Below, in pieces: positions 55,601 through 64,000 of a DNA stretch of 64,000 nt. The notes beneath the pieces were generated by a model. It saw nothing but the letters and a program-made list of their open reading frames with translations, made no database searches and was not told the DNA's origin. The position numbers were made by a program, and so were the translations under genes. The stretch covers positions 821,001 to 885,000 of the forward strand of contig NC_085922.1 in NCBI RefSeq assembly GCF_035222485.1, written 5' to 3'. Each line of letters begins with the position of its first letter. Position 1 is the stretch's first letter. The stretch is from Podospora pseudoanserina (taxonomy: Eukaryota; Ascomycota; Sordariomycetes; Sordariales; Podosporaceae).

Positions 55601-56786
55601 CCAAGAGAGGTGTCGCAGTCGCCCAGCTCGCCAAGGCCAACGGCACCGACATCGAGACTGTGACTTCTCCTGCCGCTCAGCAACTCATCAACCAAGACCC
55701 GCGGAGAGCTAAGCAATCTGATGCTGTGGCCAAGGCCACCAACTTTGCCGACAAGCTTCAACAATCCATGATGGACGCTGAGCTTGACGATGAGCCCCCT
55801 TCGCTGAAGCTGGGCGATGCCTCCGTCGCCGCCCCCTTCACTTCCAAGCTCCGTAACGTCATTGCCATTCCCAACATTATCCGCCAAGGTCGTTGCACCC
55901 TTGTTGCCACCATTCAAATGTACAAGATTCTCGCTCTCAACTGCCTGATTAGTGCGTACAGTTTGAGTGTTTTGTACCTCGAGGGTATCAAGTTTGGCGA
56001 CGGTCAGATCACCATCAGTGGTATGCTCATGAGCGTCTGCTTCTTGTCTATCTCCCGCGCCAAATCCGTTGAGGGTCTGTCCAAGGAGAGACCGCAGCCG
56101 AATATCTTCAATTTCTACATCATCGGGTCCATTCTTGGCCAGTTTGCTGTTCATGTCGCGACGCTTATCTACATTGCCCGGTTTTGCGATAGGCTTGAGC
56201 CGTAAGTTTCATCTTCCCCGCCTGCTGTCTACTCGCATGCTGACTTGAGCGTATTAGTCGCTCCGAAATGGTCGATCTCGAGGCCGAGTTCTCCCCCTCC
56301 CTTCTCAACTCGGCCGTCTACCTCCTTCAGCTCATCCAGCAGATCTCCACTTTTGCCGTCAACTATCAGGGCCGTCCCTTCCGCGAATCGCTCTCGGAGA
56401 ACCGGGGCATGTTCTGGGGCATTCTTGGCGTCACCGCCATTGCATTTTCCTGCTCCACCGAGTTTCTCCCTGAGCTCAACCAACAGATGAAGCTCGTGCC
56501 CTTCACCGAGGAGTTCAAGACTACCATGACAGCGGTGATGGTGCTGGATTATGTTGCTTGCTATGCTATCGAAATCGTTCTCAAGTTCTTGTTCTCGGAC
56601 CTCAAGGCGAGGGACATTGCCGAGAGGAGACCGGAGCAGCTTGAGAGGGAGAGGGCGAGGAAGGAGGAGGAACGCAAGAAGAAGGAAGAAGAGGAGGATA
56701 GAAAGAGGGAGGAGCAGGTGAAGGAGTTTGAGAGGAAGCTGGAGGAGAATAAGAGGAGGCTGGCGGAGGCATGGGGGAGGAATTAA
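52695..56786 (+). CDS. spf1: P5A-type ATPase of the endoplasmic reticulum (Spf1)
   Basis: Exons 52695-53051, 53134-56201 and 56258-56786 give 1317 residues, slightly longer than yeast Spf1. The N-terminal membrane hairpin region is followed by NEAMLSGESTPLL (actuator loop), the P5A signature PPELPMELSLAVNTSL in the core membrane domain, the phosphorylation site DKTGTLTGED with Asp at about residue 498, the nucleotide-binding domain (KGAPETIMKM), MITGDNPLTAVHVAKE and the hinge AGDGTNDVGALKQAH. The last exon adds membrane helices and a highly charged Lys/Glu/Arg tail. Spf1 removes mis-targeted transmembrane helices from the ER membrane. The intron acceptors restore conserved sequence in both cases. 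Confidence 0.96.
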
Positions 56787-57962
56787 AGGTTGTTTTATTA
56801 TTTGGAATACATAAGGGGTTAGAAGTGTTCTAGAGCGGAGGGCACGTATTATACCTTTGATGAATGATTGTGTCAGGGGTTGGGTGGGAACGGAAAAGAT
56901 GGGTTTTGGGATTGGGTGGGTTGGAGCTAGGGCTTTTACACAAATGTACTATTTATAGAGTTTTGAATGTACAATAAAAGAATGTGATGTCATGACTATG
57001 GATTTCGTGTTGAGATTGGCTTTGTGGCTTGGTGGTGTGGGATGGGCTATGGTGGTTATGGTTTCCAGTGTATCTGCTATAAACGATCCACCTCTTCCTC
57101 GCTGCGCCCACTCATTGGCCACGAGCAGTATGTACAAAATATAACCGCCGTTTTCCTTCTTTACAGCAGGCTAGACGTTGGCTCTGTTTAATGTAACTTG
57201 TTCACCATCACCTGTGCCTACTTCTGAAACCGGATTCAGATGACTCCAACGCCACGCCAGCGGTCGTTGGTTGGTCAAGAGATTGTATACCTCAGAACAA
57301 ACACATGGTCTGCCTCCAAGTACCTAAGGGATAGATAGGGAAAGTAGTGCTGGAGCTGGGTAATAAAAGGAGCCAACTACCTGATAACATTCTCCCTATA
57401 GCAAACATTTAGTTTGTCCGAAACAGCACGGGGTCCTCTCCTCTTCTGTTCATGCATGCTAACTAACACAGTCCAGTCGAATCCCATGTCCTGGTCAACG
57501 CAAAGGTGGTAAGAGTGGAATCAGTCATAACATTTTTGTGACAAAAAGAAAAGAGAATAGTTAATACAGTGGTGAAGGCTGTCTAAAGGCTACCTCGACA
57601 CAAGCCAAGCAAAGCCACAACAAAAGAGACATCCTGCTCTATGCTGGAAAAGAACATGTTCTATTCGCAGAGGCTCCTTCAAGCAAAAAGCAAACACAAG
57701 ACGCCATCCCGTTTTGTCGCCTGCTAAAAACACTTGTCTCCCAGCTGGACTGGTACCAGCAACCCGAGACATCCATCAACCATACTTTTGTTGCCCGCAA
57801 TGCACCACACGCCCTCTCCTATGTCTTTTTGTTAAGCCGCATTCATCACCGCCATCACAGTTTGCCGAGGTTCATCCGCACGAGGTCTTTTGGGCCGGTT
57901 GCCAAAAAGAAAAAGGCTAGGCCATCATTATTTTATTTGCTTGTAGGATAAAACGGCTGCAT
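56787..57962. other. convergent 3' intergenic stretch
   Basis: Between spf1 (plus) and malate dehydrogenase (minus). Probably 3' untranslated regions; no gene or RNA recognised. Confidence 0.6.
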
Positions 57963-59159
57963 TTATTTGCCGGGGTTGGAGGCCACGAAGGCAACACCCT
58001 TCTCGATGTTCTTCTTGAGGTCAGCGAAGCAGGCCTGGAGGAGACCCTCCTCGATGGCGTCAACCTTGCCGACGGGGAGGATCTTCTCAACACCGTTGGG
58101 GCCGAGCTCAACCTTGGAGCTGAAGAAGTCGATGCCCTGGTCCTTGTAGAGGGGGCTGTCGACGAAGGTGGGCTCAATGACGCCCTTCTCGCCCTGAGCA
58201 GCGCGGAGGACGGAGTCGGCCATGCGGGCACCGGCCATGGCCATGGAGAGGGTGGCGGAACCGGCACCATCCTTGGCCTTGACAACCTCATCACCACCGA
58301 ACTGGACACGCTTGACAAGCTCGGCGTCGGAGGAGAGGTCGGGGTGGTTGGACTGGGAGAAGAGGGGGACGATGGTCACACCGGAGTGGCCACCGACAAC
58401 GGTGATGTTCTCATCCTTGGGGTCGGTGCCCTTCTTCTCGGAAACGAAGCGGGAGGCACGGACGACGTCAAGGGTTGTGACACCGAAGAGGCGCTTGGGG
58501 TTGTAGACACCCTTGGACTTGAAGACCTCGGCGCAGATGGGGACGGTGGAGTTGACGGGGTTGGAGATGATGAGGATGTTGGCCTCGGGGCAGGACTCGG
58601 CGCAGGCCTTGGCGAGGTCGCGGACGATGGAGGCGTTGGTGTTGAAGAGATCATCACGGGTCATGCCGGGCTTGCGGGGAACACCGGCGGGGATGAGGAC
58701 GACCTCGGAGCCCTTGAGGGCGCTGGCGAGGCCGCTGGGGGTGGCCTCGTAGCCCTTGACGGTGGACTTGGTGTTGACGTGGGAGACATCAGCAGCAACG
58801 CCTGTTTGAGGGTGGCAAGAACTGTCAGCTATTGATGGGACGAACGCGAGGCTGAGGCTCTCGGAGCTAATTAGCTCCAAGGTTCCGACGACGTACCAGG
58901 GGCGCCACGGATATCGTAGAGGGCGAGCTCAGTGACTCTGGGGTTCTGCTTCAGGAGAAGAGAGAGGGGCTGGCCAATGCCACCGGCGGCACCGAGGACG
59001 GTAACCTTGGAGAGCTGTTCAAGTCAAAACCAGTCAGCGCATGCCATTCATCACCCCGCACTAGTGCTTGGTGGTGGTATGTGCAGTGGTGTTGGCGATG
59101 GTGCATACCTGGCGGGCCGACACCGAGAAGGCGCGGGTCTGGATTCTGGAGGCAAACAT
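57963..59159 (-). CDS. mdh: mitochondrial malate dehydrogenase
   Basis: Exons 59159-59109, 59014-58897 and 58801-57963 on the minus strand give 335 residues. The N-terminus [17 protein letters not shown] is a typical mitochondrial presequence and forms exon 1 exactly. Next come the NAD fold [20 protein letters not shown], the active-site loop [30 protein letters not shown], and the catalytic His in [13 protein letters not shown]. Interconverts malate and oxaloacetate in the TCA cycle. The introns (94-95 nt) are a little longer than the local norm. Codon use is strongly biased to C-ending codons, fitting high expression. Confidence 0.96.
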
Positions 59160-62100
59160 TTTGACGGTGATGATGATGGTCTTCGTGCGGCGGCAACGAG
59201 GATCTGGAAGGGGAGGTAGTGGTTCAAAGAAAAACAAATGCACCGGTCGAGAGGGAGGGAGCGGGTCGTTGAGGTAAAAAAAGTTGGACCGATCCATCTT
59301 TAGCCTAGCGCTGTTGGGGAGGGCCAGGGGTGACAGTGGCGGACCATTCTCGGAAGGATCGGACCTCGGAAAATCCCGCTAGACGGCCAATGAAATCGAT
59401 CCACTTTTCAACCTCCGCCTGTCCTTGCCCCGGGGGATCAACGAGTGACGTCTTCGGCCGAGAGGGAAAATGGATTTGTTTTCTTCGATTTTTGGATGCA
59501 TGATTGTGTCGCTGGGCTCTTCCTGTTCCACGGCTCAAGTTCGAAGCCCGAGATGCCCATCAAATGCGGCATCAGGACCCCACCACCACATTCCAACTCC
59601 CGCCAAAACGGAATGTGGGGCATCCAATTTTTCCGCCATGTTCCAAGAGCGACACCGGACGGGCCGGATAGCCAATGGCTTTTCGGCTTCGTGAATGAGC
59701 TCTCGGCTTCCACACATCAGGACAATGGACTGTCGGACCTCCTCGAGATCGGAGCTTGATGGACGCGGCTGTAAGAGCGTGCCGAGTTCGATGTAAGCAT
59801 ATGATGCCGAGGTGCTCCACCTCCGCATTCCCGGCATTCGTCTGGTCCTTGGCGATTTGTTGGTAACTGTGCTTTTCCTTTCTCACCGTAGTCAATGATG
59901 ACCGGCATCCTAGACCTCCCGTTGGTCAGAGAAGCTGTCATAAACTGGACTGGCCCGGTCTGGCGTAGACATTCACCACGTCTTGGTGATAGCCAGCCGA
60001 ATCTACGTCGTTGATTAATTGAGAGCATTTAGCTGAGCTTAACCCTTGCAGCTTTGTTGACCAGCATATAATCCGCTCCCACGGCCAGTAACCTCACCCA
60101 TATCACCAAATCGGGATTTAACCCTACAAGACCCAATGTTCCTTCAATTGAATGTGTCTAGCATGTCTTCGAGTTCTTCATTATGAGGGCACAGAAGAGG
60201 ACGATGGCCGCGAGGACCAAGCCAGCAACGCTATGTCTCAGTTGGAGATGTTCATCCTAGCTTAGGATGTTGACTGTCGCTTACTGATGCTGCTGGATAT
60301 GTGCTTGGACGGAAGACGCTGGCTTGGGATTGGAGCTCGACGAGATTTCTCGCGCTTGCTTGCCACATGGAAGATGCGCTCGTTTGCTAACGAGACAATG
60401 ATGAGATTCTCTGGCGTCTGGTTGCCCGTCTTGGGGGGTGGGAATGTCTTCTTGATGTCATCCAAACATCGTCAAGACAAAACATCTACATTGGCATCCA
60501 CTTCTGAAGCTGTTTATATTCACCTTTGTGAATACATGATGGGTATTTTGCCTCGCTGTGAAAAGTTATTTACCTGGTACTTTCTCGAAAACAGCTCATC
60601 AACCTTTTGCGTGTTAAATGAGTCTGAAGGGGCTCCTTGGATAGTTTTAATGTTCCTATGGTGCACGGGGGCACGGCTTGGAGAGCCTTATTATACCTCA
60701 CCTTTGTCACCGCCACTTTGGGTATCTACCAAGTCAAGTATCACGATATCTAACAGCCTCCAGTCCACGTTTTAAACTAGGTAGTGGATCAAAGTCCCTT
60801 GACTAGTCTTGATAAGTCTTGAAAAGACTTTTGGAAGTACGTTTGGCCTACTTTCGAATCGAATTTCAGAACAAACCGAAAGGTTCAAAAGGTCTATGGT
60901 TGAACGACAATATCGCAATGTCATGTAAGTGAGAGGAAAGGTAATGTCTTGTTGCACGTACCCAACGAGTCGCGTTATCTTGGCATGCAAATGGTGATAT
61001 CTATCTTGGTTTGCATTGACATGGGAACTCATGATATGTCAGGTTACAAGCAGCTACATCGGCATACTGTCAATTACAATATCTTCAGGAATCTCAGCCA
61101 TCAACCATAGGTCAGAACACATGCGCCCTGGCAGGGGAATGATGAGTCTGACGGCCCACCACTCAACCCCAAGCCCCTTGCCCACACTCCTGTTGCCCTG
61201 TTAAGCGATGCAATATTTCAGTAACCCACAAACATAGCTTTCAGCCCCTCACCAAGGTGGAACAGAGGGGCCGGCCAGGCAGGAGGAGCGGGCGCAGCGG
61301 TGTTGTCTCCCCAAGTTAAACGAAACCCCTACACTTCCGCACCACTCGACTCACCGTGTCGGCAAAGGCAGGAGTCGGACCTGTGCCACTGCCGAAGCAG
61401 ACCCCCCCAGCTTTCGCTAGGTTCAATCGGCTTGGAACTGTAGAGGGGTGGGGAGCACGCCAGCACCCACAGTGGTGGTAGCCGAGATCTCAAAGGTGAT
61501 CACCGACTGCCATCGAGAGATGACAGTCGCTGCGGGCGAAGGTTCCAAAGCTCTCCCAGTTTTTCGTTGACTGGGTACGGCCCCACGAATGACGGGACGA
61601 ACCGAGAATCTAAAAAAGAAGACCGGATGCTGGGGGCAAAAAAGGGGGGCGGCGGTGGGGGGATCTGGAGAGAGTTGCCAAGAGACTCAAACGTCAGAAT
61701 CGATTCCATGTGCATGGCCCGAGTAGAGGGGAAAAGAAAAGGCTTGTGCAACAAAATGAAGTTCTGCAAAACATACCAGCTCGGATAGACTTGAGGCCGC
61801 AAGGGCGCGCTGCTGAGTCGCAGGAGGGGGCGGTGGACGAGGGTCGTTATCGTGACTGAACAACCAAGTGTTGGTATGCTTGGACAAAAGGTAAGAAGAA
61901 AAGAGAGCAGGAGTTTGCGAGGAGAGGTTGAATTTATACCTACAATTGTGGGAATGGAAAGTTGCAAGCAGCCAGACTTTGCAAGCGGGCACAGATCGCA
62001 GAGATACACCTATTCTGGGGCTTTCTGTTTGGCTCTTTTCACCTCAAGAGTTGCTCCGACCAATAGGCTGACGCGTAATCCGGGTGTCGACTTTTGAAAA

Positions 62101-63398
62101 GGTTGCTCATGAGTTGCTCGTCTTCACCCTCTTGATCCTCCGGCATATCCTGCCAGGCTCCACATCACATCATCCCTCGCTGATTACTTCAGAGGGGTGC
62201 CAGGAGAAGCGTCTGAGGGATTTGGGTCGGTTGGGCAGTGTTCGTGATAGTTCAGAATAGGCCTAGGTAGACAGAAGGTCTGCTCAGCGGAGATGTAGGA
62301 GGGGGCAGCAGTACTAGTTGAGACATCAGAAAGGAGCAAAGGCTCAAATTACCTTATGTCGAGAGAATTCATATCTAGCAAACAGCGTCTTCGTGGAGGG
62401 TTGGGCTGGCATCAGAAGCTGAACCCTGGCGGATCAACCTGGGTGCACCGGGAGAGGACCAAAGTGCCACAGACTGGATGCCCTGTTGGGGGGTTGTCTC
62501 ATTCAGTCAGCACCCCTTCCTCTTCCCACCCCATATTATCAGATTGGAAGCGCAGGACTTCCTTCTCGCCCCTCTTCTACCCACAGTCCTTTGTCTTCCC
62601 ATGAACACACTATTCCCAACCGATACCATCGCTGCCCCTGTGCCTCCATCTTTTAGTCAACTCGGATGTATGTGTTTCTTCCTACCACGCACCACAGCCA
62701 CAGCGAAACTCTTTGTTTTCATTCCCCCCCCTCCTTCACTTCCCCCTTTCTCCTCTTTTCATTTGGCTTGAATGGCGGCTGATCGTTATTGTAGCACAAC
62801 AGATTGCGTTCAAAATTGAAAAGTAGAATATCCTTCCCGACTTTGACGCGACATCATTACCAGAACTCTTGTACGTATCTACTCTTCTCCAGGAAAATGG
62901 TCTATTCTCTCCGATGAGTTTGAACTGACAGTTTCTTTTCTGACAGCCAACTCCACGCAATACCATCGCCGATCCGATGTCCGATTCAGATCCCGATCCC
63001 GATCCCGGTTCTGATTTCTGTCTTGCTTCTTCCCATTGCTCAATCAAGATTAGACACACGGGCAGCCTATCTGGGATCTGTCAGCCGAAAGGGATTGCTG
63101 ACTTTCATATGCCAAAATCTTCAGCTGGGAATGGCATGGGCGAGAGACGAGGGAGGTAGCAGAGGTCAAAGAGGCCACCAAGGGCCCATGGCCATATGGC
63201 CGAAGTATTGCGTGTCCGCTCTTCCTGACATGAACAAATGGCGCTCTGCTGCAGCCGAGGTGATCTGGTTGTGGCCAACTGGGAGAACGGCTTGGGTTTC
63301 ATCTCGAGGTTCTAAGAAGCTACTGGTTGTAACCACCTTCTGTCAATGGTGGCTGAGGCAAAAAGACTGAGCTCTAATCTGAGGCGAAGAGACTGAGC
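59160..63398. other. 4.2-kb gene-poor stretch
   Basis: Left end is the malate dehydrogenase promoter. Contains a possible micro-protein with a hydrophobic C-terminus (60158-60286, minus) and the second copy of the duplicated segment (61262-61585). Other open frames (60287-60775, 61500-62009, 62356-62604) show no recognisable motif. Confidence 0.45.
61262..61585 (-). repeat. diverged duplicated segment, copy 2
   Basis: Partner of 50360-50720 in the same orientation. On the minus strand one frame reads QRKTGRALEPSPAATVISRW and ends PTPLQFQAD and stop, matching the ending of copy 1. Confidence 0.55.
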
Positions 63399-64000
63399 TC
63401 AAGTCTGAGACGGTTCAGATTTAGCTTCAAGGTCTAGTCGCAAAATTGGAGGGAGAGAAACACCGAAGCGGTTCCAGGTTCTGTGGTCATGCTCTCGTGA
63501 AGCCCGGCGCACTAGATCATAATGTTCATCCTCCAGTATCAAAACATCTGTTGACCTGCTCGGTCCGCTCCTTTGAAACAATGCACCCGTTGGCACTGCA
63601 GTCCATGTATGGCTTGCAACGCGACGGTATGCTCTGGAAAGCTTCCCATTTATAACGAAACTCCCTCCCGGAACAGGCTGAACATAAAGAGACAAGAGAA
63701 CCCAGCGGTTGTCACTATTCAAGATATCGCACCCAATGATCGCCATCTGAACCTTTTCCTCATCGTCTTCGGAATCGTGGATTTCGAGTACATTTTTTGG
63801 CACCCATGTGCGGTCCTCAACCAGGATTTCGACAATGGTCAAGCGTACTGACAACCCGACATTGGTCATATAGAAAGGAGCGAGGTTGCGAGGAGCCCAT
63901 AACCCAAGAGTCGGTGGGCAGGCAAATGCAGCAGGTGAACTGGCTAGAAATCCACTACTTGACACATCTTCCTTCCACACGAAAAGACTTTGGTCAAAGG
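63399..64000 (-). CDS. HET-domain-type protein, C-terminal part (5' end outside window)
   Basis: Open on the minus strand from the window edge to the stop at 63399-63401. It reads FDQSLFVWKEDVSSSGFLAS, continues SPAAFACPP, then PRNLAPFYMTNVGLSVRLTI. The block of W-x(2-4)-D/E, S/T-G-F/L-L-A-S-S-P-x-x-F and later MTN-x-GL-x(2)-L is the usual sequence after the HET domain in fungal heterokaryon-incompatibility-type proteins. The HET domain itself lies beyond the window. The remaining residues are unremarkable. The role is presumed to be in non-self response; whether the gene is intact cannot be judged. Confidence 0.7.
   Translation of the reverse strand, partial: FDQSLFVWKEDVSSSGFLASSPAAFACPPTLGLWAPRNLAPFYMTNVGLSVRLTIVEILVEDRTWVPKNVLEIHDSEDDEEKVQMAIIGCDILNSDNRWVLLSLYVQPVPGGSFVINGKLSRAYRRVASHTWTAVPTGALFQRSGPSRSTDVLILEDEHYDLVRRASREHDHRTWNRFGVSLPPILRLDLEAKSEPSQT

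Noticed and set aside
54820-56154. 444-residue open frame on the minus strand
   Set aside because: Antisense to the spf1 core; explained by third-position composition of a strongly conserved gene.
60287-60775. 162-residue plus-strand open frame
   Set aside because: No recognisable domain, atypical codon use, no splice support.
61500-62009. 169-residue minus-strand open frame
   Set aside because: Proline/leucine string without motif; the shared signature with the 50-kb copy lies in a different frame.

Overview
The window reads as nuclear DNA of a filamentous ascomycete, most likely a Sordariomycete of Neurospora/Podospora/Chaetomium type. The evidence is many introns of 50-95 nt with GT..AG ends and CTRAC-like branch sites, a Zn2Cys6 regulator, an AA9 lytic polysaccharide monooxygenase (LPMO), NLR and HET-type genes, and a strongly AT-biased block with C-to-T nonsense changes typical of repeat-induced point mutation (RIP). 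The order and species cannot be fixed from sequence alone.

Layout. 0-9 kb: the end of an AAA+ ATPase gene, a small secreted cyanovirin-N-like protein, an intron-containing tRNA-Arg(CCG), a divergent pair made of a TauD/Jlp1-type dioxygenase and an anion:cation symporter (a plausible sulfonate-use module), and ribose-5-phosphate isomerase with an apparent frameshift near its C-terminus. 9-13.4 kb: long non-coding stretch in front of a Zn2Cys6 regulator. 17-20 kb: a Jen1-like carboxylate transporter split by an unusually long intron. 20-28 kb: accessory region with a short secreted protein, a single-finger C2H2 gene whose GY-rich tail lies behind two in-frame TAG codons, and a more decayed relative. 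28-37 kb: LaeA-like methyltransferase, a small hydrophilic protein, several secreted or surface proteins and an alpha/beta hydrolase.

37.8-44.5 kb is a gene graveyard: an NLR-type NTPase pseudogene followed by two head-to-head pogo/Fot1-like DNA transposon copies, most of them RIP-eroded, one carrying a further unidentified insertion. 45-64 kb returns to ordinary genes: a Yvc1-like TRP channel, the AA9 LPMO, the P5A ATPase Spf1 and mitochondrial malate dehydrogenase, with long gene-poor spacers holding a diverged duplicated segment (50.4 and 61.3 kb) and, at the right edge, the C-terminal part of a HET-type protein.

Housekeeping genes (rki1, spf1, mdh, yvc1) sit next to fast-evolving accessory genes. 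The most unusual material is the C2H2 pair with disordered repeat-rich tails, the nested transposon block, the duplicated segment, and a recurrent switch from C-rich to G-rich codons along the coding strand of several genes.
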